A DNA stretch of 64,000 bases from Nevskia sp. (GTDB lineage Bacteria; Pseudomonadota; Gammaproteobacteria; Nevskiales; Nevskiaceae): contig JADHNH010000005.1 in assembly GCA_016779605.1 (NCBI GenBank), positions 1-64,000 of the forward strand, in the 5' to 3' direction. Below the pieces are notes generated by a model. It made no database searches. It worked only from the letters and a program-made list of their open reading frames with translations, and had not been told where the DNA came from. Below are positions 1 through 8,701 of this stretch, piece after piece. Positions within the stretch are counted from its first letter, which is position 1; every line of letters starts with the position of its first letter. The translations under genes and the position numbers were made by a program.

Positions 1-103
1 GTCTGCCCTAGGGCAGAAGTCGCAGCGCGAGCAGCAGCCCACGGCCGTGGGAGGCCGTGAAGAGGGGCAGCGAATGGCTGTGGCTGGGCGACATGATCGG
101 CGC

Positions 104-132
104 ACTATAGACCAAGATCGGTGGCGTGCCAA
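104..132 (-). promoter_or_regulatory. Leftward sigma-70-like promoter near the window edge
   Basis: Reading leftward, TTGGCA (132-127) is followed by a 17-bp spacer and TATAGT (109-104), a good match to a sigma-70 promoter. It points out of the window. The only frame in sight downstream is a 28-codon one (ATG at 94, TAG at 8), which I do not believe is a gene. Two perfect palindromes follow, TCTGCCCTAGGGCAGA (2-17) and CCCACGGCCGTGGG (38-51). The transcribed gene, if any, is outside the window. Confidence 0.35.
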
Positions 133-183
133 TCCCCTGTGGGGCTTGCGCGCCATCCTGGCATTGTCACTCGAAAGCAAAGT

Positions 184-447
184 TCAACCGACGTGCCGGG
201 CCTTTCGGCCGCGACCGGCTGAACCACTGGTCGGAGCGGACGCCTTCTGTGCAATTTCCACCAGCAACTGCAATGCCTGATTGACCGCCGTCGAATTCTG
301 GAATACCGCTGCAAGCTCCGGCTCGAGTACGACCGCATTTGATCTTGCCATTACGCGCTTGGTGTATTTGCCGCGCTCGAGCTTTTTGAAGCCAGAGCGC
401 TTGTACTCGGGTCGGAGCTCGTCGGTGTTTGGTTTAACCTTCTTCAT
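184..447 (-). CDS. Small basic protein of unknown function, antitoxin-like
   Basis: This is an 87-residue basic protein of unknown function. The start is supported by AGGAAGG nine bases before the ATG. It opens with a DELRPEY block followed by RGKY, then a VLEPELAAVFQN...AVNQAL stretch at about residues 40-60 that looks like an alpha-helical region. I recall a widespread family with this two-block layout whose members often sit in toxin-antitoxin-like pairs, but no partner is visible here: upstream lies only a transposase remnant and the downstream side leaves the window. The Lys/Arg-rich Gly-Ser tail looks disordered. GC is lower than in the core genes to the right, which fits acquired DNA. 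Function is inference only. Confidence 0.6.
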   Translation of the reverse strand: MKKVKPNTDELRPEYKRSGFKKLERGKYTKRVMARSNAVVLEPELAAVFQNSTAVNQALQLLVEIAQKASAPTSGSAGRGRKARHVG

Positions 448-574
448 AAATGCGCCTTCCTAACGGTGTTGCCAGACGTGCACTCATGATTCGAACGACG
501 TCGTTGCGGTCTGTACGTCTCAAAACCAGGGCGGTAGAGCAGAGGCAGCGCAGCGAATCCCGCCAGTCGCGTGC

Positions 575-733
575 CTAATCGAAATCCAACTCCCGCACAT
601 TAACGCCCGCTGCCCAATCGGTCGGATCGATTTCCACTGCTACAAGGCGATGCAACCGGCGCTTTTGATCCAGCATCACAATCGCGAAGAAAAAGGCTCC
701 ACCAGGAATAAAGGCGCGAATATACTGCGGCAT
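575..733 (-). pseudogene. Internally deleted RAYT (REP-associated tyrosine transposase) remnant
   Basis: This 52-codon open frame joins two ends of a RAYT (TnpA-REP, HUH/Y1 transposase-like) protein. Residues 1-26 carry the typical start, with MPQYIRAFIPGGAFFF close to the usual YRRAFxPGGTxFFT. Residues 27-52 resemble the usual C-terminus, where an HRxVA motif is followed by PxDW and a short acidic end (here HRLVAVEIDPTDW). The middle, which would hold the HUH histidines and the catalytic tyrosine, is missing, so the product cannot be active. The joined frame has stayed open without stops. It sits between cassette-like genes, and the left half of an attC-like site lies just upstream. Confidence 0.6.
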
Positions 734-790
734 TGCGGAGGGATCATCTAGGAAAGATAGCCGTCCGGTCGAGTGCCGCGTTCGGCGTCA

Positions 791-1192
791 TTACCACTTC
801 AACGCCTCACTATTACTTGCAGAAAGGACTTCGCCCGACTGTAGATGTAAGAAGCCCGCAGCATCGTAGGTAGCAAGAAGCCGGTTGGTTTTCTGAGCGA
901 ACAGTCGAGCGCCGGCATTCAACTCAGCCTTTTTAGGGCCGAAAGCGACTGCTTCTAACACTTGGCCAGTATTCAATCGAATTTCAGCCCCTCCTTCATG
1001 CAGGCCTAACCCGTCGCTGCTTCCAGCCACATCGATTGCTGCAAGTAGTACGCCGCTCAAAAGATCTCGGGTAACCTCTCCGTCCATCCTCTGTATGAAC
1101 ACAACACTCTGTCGTGCATTCGGATGCTGCGCCGGAAGCTCGGTGTGAGCGACCAAGCGCTTCTCAATTGGCTTTCGCTTCTGCCGTCTCAT
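791..1192 (-). CDS. Hypothetical cassette protein
   Basis: This 133-residue protein belongs to no family I recognise. It opens with a basic stretch (MRRQKRKPIEKR), then an apparently alpha/beta body with RDLLSGVLLAAIDVAG at about 45-60 and a repeated hydrophobic pattern towards the C-terminus. There is no signal peptide, membrane segment or catalytic motif that I can see. The ATG at 1192 lies four bases after a TTGGGC that ends an attC-like right half, the usual placement of a start in an integron cassette. An in-frame TTG at 1201 is possible but less likely. The stop is followed within two bases by GACGCCGAACGCGGC, which resembles an attC left half. Codon usage is less GC-rich than the chromosomal core. 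Confidence 0.6.
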   Translation of the reverse strand: MRRQKRKPIEKRLVAHTELPAQHPNARQSVVFIQRMDGEVTRDLLSGVLLAAIDVAGSSDGLGLHEGGAEIRLNTGQVLEAVAFGPKKAELNAGARLFAQKTNRLLATYDAAGFLHLQSGEVLSASNSEALKW

Positions 1193-1195
1193 GAC

Positions 1196-1219
1196 GCCCA
1201 ATGCCTGACGTTAAGCCGC
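1196..1219 (-). other. attC-like right half (integron recombination site)
   Basis: Read leftward, the motif is GCGGCTTAACGTCAGGC followed by ATTGGGC. Xanthomonas-type attC right halves typically read GCGGCTTAAYTCAGGC then GTTRRRY, so only the base at the cleavage point (A for G) and one inserted base differ. The stop codon of the upstream gene (TAA, 1213-1211) lies inside it and the next ATG is four bases beyond it, as in cassette arrays. I could not find a clean complementary left half, so the site may be degenerate or inactive. Confidence 0.5.
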
Positions 1220-2233
1220 GGGCCCGCTGGAGGCTGATCCTTCAGCGTCAACCGTTGATTTGGCAGCAGTTTGCGTCAGCTTCGCACTTTCTTCCAGTTT
1301 CACCCTACAGACGGGCATCACTTGTGCGGCAATGTTGCCCTGCCTTGAATATGAGAACTGCTCGTAGTTGTTGCGTATAGGGCACCCGTTGCTTGGCGCA
1401 TAGTCCTTGGCATATTTCTCCGACTGTTCAATCGATGCAAGGGTGTTTACGTAATATTCAGAAAACTTGGCATCAGTATTCATCGATTCGATGACTTTCC
1501 TGGCGTCGATGGAGCGAGTGTCCCGCCAATGACGGGGCCAATCTAAAATAAGGCCGCTGGTCTCCTTCGTGGAATCTTTTAGTTGGCGATTGAACGAGAC
1601 GCTGAAACGCTTAGGGATTGTTTGATTGATAAATGAACTGCACATCCCAGCACCAATGAACCTCTGATCGCGTTCCAGATCATTAGCCTCAATTATTGGT
1701 TGCCCGAGAAATATATTCCTTTCCTTATCGAGGATCGCGTCACCGACGGCCACTGCACCTCGAAGCGGCAACCCAACTTGCAAGCTTCGGCACATCAGCT
1801 CGTTGCATGTGTCAAGAAATGCATCGCAAGGAACTGGACGAAATAGCCAATCATGGTTTGGGTCCTTGGCGAACCTCTCCAGCTCACTCTTCTCCCCTTC
1901 ATGTAGATCGTTCCATGTGTAGTTTGCCCAGATTAAGAAGGTGTCGCTGGCATAGGCCGCGTAGACCTTAGTCATCACTGCTATTTCGCCGCCCGCACAC
2001 CAGTAGGGTCCCTCTTTCATGTGCGGAAAATAAGTCTTCATTTCTGCCAAATGCTCATCTTTTTTTACGACAATGTCGATGAGCATTGCGTATCTGGCCG
2101 TAATTTCTCTCAAGCCCAGTTTTTCAAATGTATTCTTGAATCCTAGAACATCGAAAATTCCGACGACGTAAGGACGAGCAACAACTGGATTCGTTGTCGA
2201 GATTGCCCTCGTGCTTTTCGGAGTAGTGGTCAT
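1211..2233 (-). CDS. Class III nucleotidyl-cyclase-like cassette protein
   Basis: This 340-residue soluble protein shows remote but ordered similarity to the class III adenylate/guanylate cyclase fold. FDVLGF at residues 27-32 matches the first metal-binding strand (F-D-x-x-G-F, Asp28). ASDTFLIW at about 95-102 fits the second metal aspartate hairpin (Asp97, SD in place of the usual GD). LPLRGAVAVGDAI at about 156-167 and FLGQPIIEANDLE at about 175-187 match the R-x-G-x-x-x-G and G-x-x-V-N-x-A-x-x-L-E blocks. The C-terminal 150 residues are not recognised. The ATG at 2233 follows an attC-like GTTGGGC by three bases; an in-frame TTG at 2242 is less likely. Cyclic-nucleotide synthesis, perhaps in phage defence, is inference. 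It could also be an inactive cyclase homologue. Confidence 0.6.
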   Translation of the reverse strand: MTTTPKSTRAISTTNPVVARPYVVGIFDVLGFKNTFEKLGLREITARYAMLIDIVVKKDEHLAEMKTYFPHMKEGPYWCAGGEIAVMTKVYAAYASDTFLIWANYTWNDLHEGEKSELERFAKDPNHDWLFRPVPCDAFLDTCNELMCRSLQVGLPLRGAVAVGDAILDKERNIFLGQPIIEANDLERDQRFIGAGMCSSFINQTIPKRFSVSFNRQLKDSTKETSGLILDWPRHWRDTRSIDARKVIESMNTDAKFSEYYVNTLASIEQSEKYAKDYAPSNGCPIRNNYEQFSYSRQGNIAAQVMPVCRVKLEESAKLTQTAAKSTVDAEGSASSGPAA

Positions 2234-2236
2234 GAC

Positions 2237-2258
2237 GCCCAACGCTGATTGAGCCGCA
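2237..2258 (-). other. attC-like right half (integron recombination site)
   Basis: Read leftward, TGCGGCTCAATCAGC is followed by a perfect GTTGGGC (the GTTRRRY recombination box) and, three bases later, the ATG of the cyclase-like gene. This is the arrangement at the 5' end of integron cassettes. The 244 bp between this site and the pssA stop at 2503 contain neither an integrase nor a convincing gene. The array boundary therefore lies here, and the integrase is absent, relocated, or was lost. Confidence 0.55.
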
Positions 2259-2502
2259 GTGAGAACCGTTATCGATTCAGCTTAACCCGCCGATTGATTG
2301 GTCAAGCCCTGATATTCCAGTAAGCGAAAATATTACGCCGGATCAAATTTCATCGCCTGAAAACAAGTGCAGGCAAATGACCACGACACGTCTGGCACGT
2401 TCGCATTGTCGCTTGATACAGCGGAATATGATCCGGTGGGTCCGAATTCTCGCCCGAGAGTGCCCACGAGAGCTTGCAGCTATTCGAACCGGGACGCCGC
2501 GC

Positions 2503-3288
2503 TCAGCCCGGTGCGCGCGGCGTGGCCGTCTTGCCGCGCCGCCGATACCACAGCGCCAGCAGCGGCCCCGACAGGGCGTAGCAGAAGAACAGCAGGAACA
2601 GCAGACGCGCCGGCCGGGTGCCGGCCAGCACCAGCAGCAGCCACAGGCCACCAAGCACCGCTACAAAGGGCGCAAAGCGGATGCGCTGGCGCACGTTGAG
2701 CTTCTTGAAGCTGCTGTAGCGGATGTTGCTGACCATCAGCACCGCCGCCGCCAGGGTCAGCACGCTGGCCGGCACCAGCACCTCGCTGCCGTCCAGCCCC
2801 AGGTCGACCGCGCTCCAGGCGAAGAACACCACCAGCCCGGCGGCCGCCGGGCTGGGCAGGCCGAAGAAATCCTTGCTGCTGCCGGCGATGCTGGCGTGCA
2901 CGTTGAAGCGCGCCAGCCGCAGGGCGGCGCAGGCGGCGTAGGCCAACGCGATCACGCCTCCCATGCGGATGCCAAACCAGCGGTACGGGATCAGGTGCAG
3001 GCTGAACGCATACAGGACGATGCTGCTGGCGATGCCGAAGGCGGCCATGTCGCACAGCGAGTCGTATTCCTTGCCGAAGTCGCTGGTGGTGCCGGTCCAG
3101 CGGGCGATGCGGCCGTCGGCCGAGTCCATCAGCATGGCGAACAGGATGCCCAGGCCGGCGTGGTCGAAGCGGCCGCTCATGGCCGACACCACCGCGTAGA
3201 AGCCGCCGACCAGGGTGCCGGTGGTGATGAGGTTGGGCAGCAGGTAGATGCCGCGGCGGCGCGGCCGCCTCACGGGAGTCTCGGGCAT
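2503..3288 (-). CDS. pssA: CDP-diacylglycerol-serine O-phosphatidyltransferase
   Basis: Inner-membrane enzyme that makes phosphatidylserine from CDP-diacylglycerol and serine, the first step to phosphatidylethanolamine. The 261 residues carry the CDP-alcohol phosphotransferase signature at about residues 55-81: DSADGRIAR, then DFGKEYDSLCD, which supplies the four conserved aspartates. About six to eight hydrophobic segments and a basic N-terminus (RRPRRRG) fit the membrane-bound type II enzymes. It follows ilvC on the same strand, an order I know from pseudomonads (ilvC-pssA). A palindromic repeat fills the 115-bp gap between them, so the ribosome site lies at the repeat edge (GGAAACC). Confidence 0.93.
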   Translation of the reverse strand: MPETPVRRPRRRGIYLLPNLITTGTLVGGFYAVVSAMSGRFDHAGLGILFAMLMDSADGRIARWTGTTSDFGKEYDSLCDMAAFGIASSIVLYAFSLHLIPYRWFGIRMGGVIALAYAACAALRLARFNVHASIAGSSKDFFGLPSPAAAGLVVFFAWSAVDLGLDGSEVLVPASVLTLAAAVLMVSNIRYSSFKKLNVRQRIRFAPFVAVLGGLWLLLVLAGTRPARLLFLLFFCYALSGPLLALWYRRRGKTATPRAPG

Positions 3289-3294
3289 TAAGCG

Positions 3295-3380
3295 GGTTTC
3301 CAGTTTCCGGTTTCCAGTTTCCAGATAAAAGCCGGGGCGCCGCCGCTTTTACCGGAAACTGGAAACCAACGACTGGAAAC
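3295..3380. repeat. Palindromic intergenic repeat, family A copy 1 (TTTCCAG type)
   Basis: Several head-to-tail GTTTCCAG units on the left face CTGGAAAC units on the right, with arms GTTTCCAGATAAAAGC-like and GCTTTTACCGGAAACTGG-like around a GC-rich loop (about 3332-3345). The transcript would fold into one long hairpin. A second copy with the same units lies at 48643-48734. Here it separates ilvC from pssA inside what should be one transcript. Confidence 0.85.
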
Positions 3381-3403
3381 TTCAGGAGCTGAAGGCTATG
3401 CCT

Positions 3404-4985
<1,582 letters not shown>

Positions 4986-5105
4986 AAAAAGTGAGGCAAG
5001 TTAGCCGGCCGGCGGCGCAAACGCAAGGGTCCACGGAGGGCGGGAACGGCCGTCTCGTGCTATAAAGGCAATCCACTTTTTAAGGATTTCGCCCGAAGTT
5101 TCGCC
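4986..5105. promoter_or_regulatory. Divergent control region between ilvH and the large-subunit gene
   Basis: This 120-bp gap must hold the start signals of both acetolactate synthase subunits. On the plus strand TATAAA (5061-5066) is a plausible -10 box but has only a poor -35. On the minus strand TTGCGT, 17 bp and TAACTT is a weak candidate close to the ilvH start. I see no leader peptide with Ile/Val/Leu runs and no clear attenuator hairpin with a T tract. Confidence 0.35.
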
Positions 5106-6947
5106 ATGAACGCCCAGCTGAAGCCCCTGACGCACCCCCTCTCCGGCACCCGCATGACCGGTGCGGACATCATCGTCCAGGTTCTGGCCGATGAGGGCGT
5201 CGACGTCGTCTTCGGCTACAGCGGCGGCGCCATCCTGCCGACCTACGACGCGATCTTCCGCTTCAACGAGGGCCGCCGCAGCGCCGGCCGCCACGATCAG
5301 ATGCCGCTGATCGTGCCCGCCAACGAGCAGGGCGCGGGCTTCATGGCCGCCGGCTACGCGCGCGCTTCCGGCAAGGTCGGGGTGGCGCTGGTCACATCCG
5401 GCCCGGGTGCGACCAACATGGTCACGCCGGTGCGCGACTGCATGGCCGACTCGATCCCGATCGTGGTGCTGTGCGGCCAGGTGCCGACCGGCGCCATCGG
5501 CTCCGACGCGTTCCAGGAGGCGCCGGTGTCCAACATCATGGGCGCCTGCGCCAAGCACGTGTTCCTGGTGACCGAGGCCGAACAGCTCGAAGCCACCGTG
5601 CGCACCGCCATGGAGATCGCCCGCAGCGGCCGCCCCGGCCCGGTGGTGGTGGACGTGCCCAAGGACGTGCAGAACTGGGAAGGCCTGTTCCAGGGTTCCG
5701 GCGTGCTGCCGGTGCCGGGCTACCGCGCGTGGCTGCGGGCGGTGGCCGAAAGCCGCCTGGAGGAGGCCGCCTGCCAGGTGTTCTACGAGCGCCTGCGCCA
5801 GGCCCGCCGGCCGCTGATCTACGCCGGCGGCGGCGTGATTTCCGCCGGGGCCTCGCGCGAGCTGCGCGATTTCGCCCACGCCTTCGGCATCCCGGTGACG
5901 ACCACCCTGATGGGCCTGGGTGCCTACGACACCACCGAGCCGCTGTCGCTGCATATGCTGGGCATGCACGGCGCCGCCTTCGCCAACTACGCCACCGACG
6001 ACTGCGACTTCCTCATCGCCGCCGGCAGCCGCTTCGACGACCGCGTGGCCGGCGTGCCGTCCAAGTTCGCGCGCAACGCCCGCTTCATCGCCCACTTCGA
6101 CATCGACCAGGCCGAGATCAACAAGGTCAAGCGGGTGCACTGGCACCACATCGGCACGCTCGGCCCGGCCCTGGACCAGCTGCGCGAATACATGCAGGCG
6201 CGCGGCTTCAAGCCGGACTACGCGCCCTGGCACGCGCACATCGCGGATCTGAAAAAGACCTACGCGATGAACTACGACCGCAACTCCGCGCTGATCCAGC
6301 CCTACGCGGTGATCGAGGAGATCAACCGCCACACCGGCGGCGAGGCGATCATCAGCACCGGCGTGGGCCAGCACCAGATGTGGGCGGCGCAGTATTTCGA
6401 CTTCCGCCAGCCGCGTCTGTGGCTCACCTCCGGCTCGATGGGCACCATGGGCTTCGGCCTGCCGGCCGCCGTCGGCGCGCAGTTCGCGCGGCCGGGCAAG
6501 ACCGTGATCGACATCGACGGCGACGCCAGCATCCGCATGAACCTGGGCGAACTGGAAACCGTCACCACCTACGGCCTGCCGGTGAAGGTGGTGGTGCTGA
6601 ACAATTTCGGCGACGGCATGGTGCGCCAATGGCAGAAGCTGTTCTTCAAGGGCCGCTTCTCCGCCAGCGACAAGAGCCTGCACAAGAAGGATTTCATCAA
6701 GGCCGCGCAGGCCGACGGCTTCGAGTGGGCGCGCCGGCTCGACCGCAAGGAGGACCTCGCCCAGCTGGTGGCGGAGTTCGTCGCCTTCCCGGGGCCGGCG
6801 TTCCTCGAGGTGATCATCGACCCCGACGCCGGCGTGTACCCGATGGTCGGCCCGGGCGTGAGCTACGCCGACATGATCACCGGCGACTGGATCCCCTCGC
6901 GCGAGCCGAACAAGACCATCGACATCGACAAGAGCGAGATGTTTTGA
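5106..6947 (+). CDS. ilvB: Acetolactate synthase large (catalytic) subunit
   Basis: Thiamine-diphosphate and FAD enzyme joining two pyruvates, or pyruvate and 2-oxobutyrate. The 613 residues show the three ALS domains: the N-terminal TPP pyrimidine domain with the catalytic glutamate in NEQGAGFMAAGYARASG (about 64-80), a central FAD-binding domain, and a C-terminal diphosphate domain with GDASIRMN at about 473-480 in place of the more usual GDGSFxMN, then VVVLNN. Length is slightly above the common 570-600 owing to an extended start and a C-terminal tail. It is divergent from ilvH-ilvC. The symbol ilvI would serve equally well. Confidence 0.92.
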   Translation: MNAQLKPLTHPLSGTRMTGADIIVQVLADEGVDVVFGYSGGAILPTYDAIFRFNEGRRSAGRHDQMPLIVPANEQGAGFMAAGYARASGKVGVALVTSGPGATNMVTPVRDCMADSIPIVVLCGQVPTGAIGSDAFQEAPVSNIMGACAKHVFLVTEAEQLEATVRTAMEIARSGRPGPVVVDVPKDVQNWEGLFQGSGVLPVPGYRAWLRAVAESRLEEAACQVFYERLRQARRPLIYAGGGVISAGASRELRDFAHAFGIPVTTTLMGLGAYDTTEPLSLHMLGMHGAAFANYATDDCDFLIAAGSRFDDRVAGVPSKFARNARFIAHFDIDQAEINKVKRVHWHHIGTLGPALDQLREYMQARGFKPDYAPWHAHIADLKKTYAMNYDRNSALIQPYAVIEEINRHTGGEAIISTGVGQHQMWAAQYFDFRQPRLWLTSGSMGTMGFGLPAAVGAQFARPGKTVIDIDGDASIRMNLGELETVTTYGLPVKVVVLNNFGDGMVRQWQKLFFKGRFSASDKSLHKKDFIKAAQADGFEWARRLDRKEDLAQLVAEFVAFPGPAFLEVIIDPDAGVYPMVGPGVSYADMITGDWIPSREPNKTIDIDKSEMF

Positions 6948-6957
6948 AGCCCCTCCC

Positions 6958-6980
6958 GACCGGCCGCCCCGCGGCCGGTC
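6958..6980. terminator. Hairpin between convergent ilvB and peptidase genes
   Basis: GACCGGCCGC (6958-6967), loop CCC, and GCGGCCGGTC (6971-6980) form a perfect 10-bp GC stem in the 31-bp gap between two convergent genes. It overlaps the peptidase stop codon. There is no T tract, so it is either a weak terminator in both directions or a transcript-end stabiliser. Confidence 0.5.
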
Positions 6981-8445
6981 AGGGCTTGGCCGGCTTGTCG
7001 ACCTCCGCGGGCAGCCGCGGCAGCGGCTCCGGCATCTCCGCCAGGTAATAAGCCAGCACCGCCAGCACCGCGACCTGGCGCCGGATGTTGTCCGGCTCCA
7101 CCTTGTCCAGCGTGTCGGCCGCCGTGTGGTGGTAGTGGAAATACCTGCGGACATCCAGCAGCGGCTCGAAGCCGGGCACGCCGGCATGCTCCAGCGGCTC
7201 GATGTCGGCCCCCACCGAGTGGTCGCGCCGCTCGATCGCGTTGGCCCCCAATGCGGCCAGAGTGTCGGCCACCGGCTTGAGGGCGGCCACCGAATCCAGC
7301 GTGTCGTGCACCATCACGCCCAGCGGCTGGCCGGCGCCGCTGTCGCTCTCGATCGCCGCGATCTGCTGCGCTATCTGCCCCTTGTTGGCCTCGAAGTAGG
7401 CCTGGCTGCCGCGCGAGCCGTTTTCCTCGTTCATCCAGGCGATCACCCGGATGGTGCGCCGCGCGGGCAGGTGCAGCGAGGCCAGCAGCCGGCCCGCCCC
7501 CATGGCCGAAGTCACGCCGGCGCCGTCGTCGATGGCGCCCTGCGCCAGGTCCCAGGAGTCCAGGTGGCCCGAAACCACCACCACTTCGTCGGGCTTTTCA
7601 CGCCCCGGCAGGTCGGCGATAACGTTGTGGCTGTCGACGTCCGGCAGGGTCTGCGGGCGCAGCAGCAGATGCAGGCTCACCGGCCCCTGCCGGGCCAGGC
7701 GCTCCACCTGCATGGCGTCTTCGGCGCTGAGCGCGGCGCTGGGGATCTTCGGCGCGTCGTCGTCGTACTTCATCACGCCGGTGTGCGGCAGGCGGAAGTC
7801 GGCCCCGCCGACCGAGCGCACCAGCGCCGCCACCGCGCCCAGGCGGGCGGCGGCGCTGGCGCCCCTGACCCGGTACTCGTAGCCGCTCAGGTAGGCCGTG
7901 GAGGCCTGGCCGTTGTCGGCCTGGAACTGGTCGAACGGGTGATCGAACACCACGATCCTGCCGCGCGCTTCGGCCGCGTGCGCCTTGAGCTCGTCGAAAC
8001 TTTGCACCACCAGCACCGGCGCGGTAATGCCGTCCTCCGGCGTCGCCACCGAGCCGCCGAGCGTGGTCAGGTGCAGGCGCTGGGTCAGACCGGCCGGACG
8101 GCCCGGGTAGTCCACCAGTTCCGCTTCCTCGGCGCCGCGCACCCAGTGCGGCACCTTCACCGGCTGCAGGCTCACCTTGAGGCCGGCACCCTTCAGTGCC
8201 GCCGCCACCTGCCCCACCGCGGCTTCCGCCTGCGGCGAGCCGGACAGGCGCGGCCCGACCTTGTCGGCCAGGTCCGCCAGGCGCTGGTAGGCCCAGTCGT
8301 CGCCCATGGCGGCGTCGCGGATGCGCGCCAGCACCGCCGGGTCCACGGCCGGCGCCGGCGGCGGCGGGTCGGCGGCCCAGGACGCCGCCAGCGGCAGGCC
8401 GGCGGATATCGACAGGGCGATGCGGAGTGCCAGGAAACGGGCCAT
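6979..8445 (-). CDS. Secreted M28-family zinc aminopeptidase with PA domain
   Basis: Predicted exported metallopeptidase of 488 residues. The ATG at 8445 has GAGAGG upstream and opens a Sec signal peptide (MARFLALRIALSISAGLPLAASWA). A protease-associated domain fills the middle. The M28 zinc site is complete: SGHLDSWD (His and Asp), AIDDGAG (bridging Asp), AWMNEENGSRGS (catalytic Glu-Glu pair), a third metal ligand around HDTLDS, and the last His in FHYHHTAADTLDKV. Members cleave N-terminal residues from peptides in the periplasm or outside the cell. It is convergent with ilvB and stands alone; specificity cannot be read from the sequence. Confidence 0.9.
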   Translation of the reverse strand: MARFLALRIALSISAGLPLAASWAADPPPPAPAVDPAVLARIRDAAMGDDWAYQRLADLADKVGPRLSGSPQAEAAVGQVAAALKGAGLKVSLQPVKVPHWVRGAEEAELVDYPGRPAGLTQRLHLTTLGGSVATPEDGITAPVLVVQSFDELKAHAAEARGRIVVFDHPFDQFQADNGQASTAYLSGYEYRVRGASAAARLGAVAALVRSVGGADFRLPHTGVMKYDDDAPKIPSAALSAEDAMQVERLARQGPVSLHLLLRPQTLPDVDSHNVIADLPGREKPDEVVVVSGHLDSWDLAQGAIDDGAGVTSAMGAGRLLASLHLPARRTIRVIAWMNEENGSRGSQAYFEANKGQIAQQIAAIESDSGAGQPLGVMVHDTLDSVAALKPVADTLAALGANAIERRDHSVGADIEPLEHAGVPGFEPLLDVRRYFHYHHTAADTLDKVEPDNIRRQVAVLAVLAYYLAEMPEPLPRLPAEVDKPAKP

Positions 8446-8701
8446 CGGCGGCCTCTCAAGGGGGTGGATGCGGGCATGTTGGGTAAACCGGCGGCGGCTG
8501 TAAAGCGGCCGCGGCGCATGCCTGCAATGCGGCCGGCACATGGGTCCACTCGCGCTGGCGCCAGAATTACCGTACGCTACCGTATGCCGGCGTCGGGAAA
8601 TGCCTCCCAAAAGCGCTCAAAAGCGTATTCAGAGATAACCAAGGGGAAGGCGTAGGCGCGAGGTGCGCCATACAGCGTTCCGCCGGCAGGAGGAGCGGTG
8701 C

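Noticed and set aside
1-2300. Integron integrase gene
   Set aside because: Looked for an intI-like tyrosine recombinase in all frames near the attC-like sites; none is present in the window.
2377-3291. Plus-strand open frame of 304 codons opposite pssA
   Set aside because: Low-complexity Gln/Ala/Arg-rich translation lying across pssA, the gap and a repeat.
5001-7187. Long open frame antisense to the acetolactate synthase gene
   Set aside because: Composed of Arg/Gly/Ala/His-rich repeats of no family, fully opposite a clear catalytic gene; typical of high-GC DNA.
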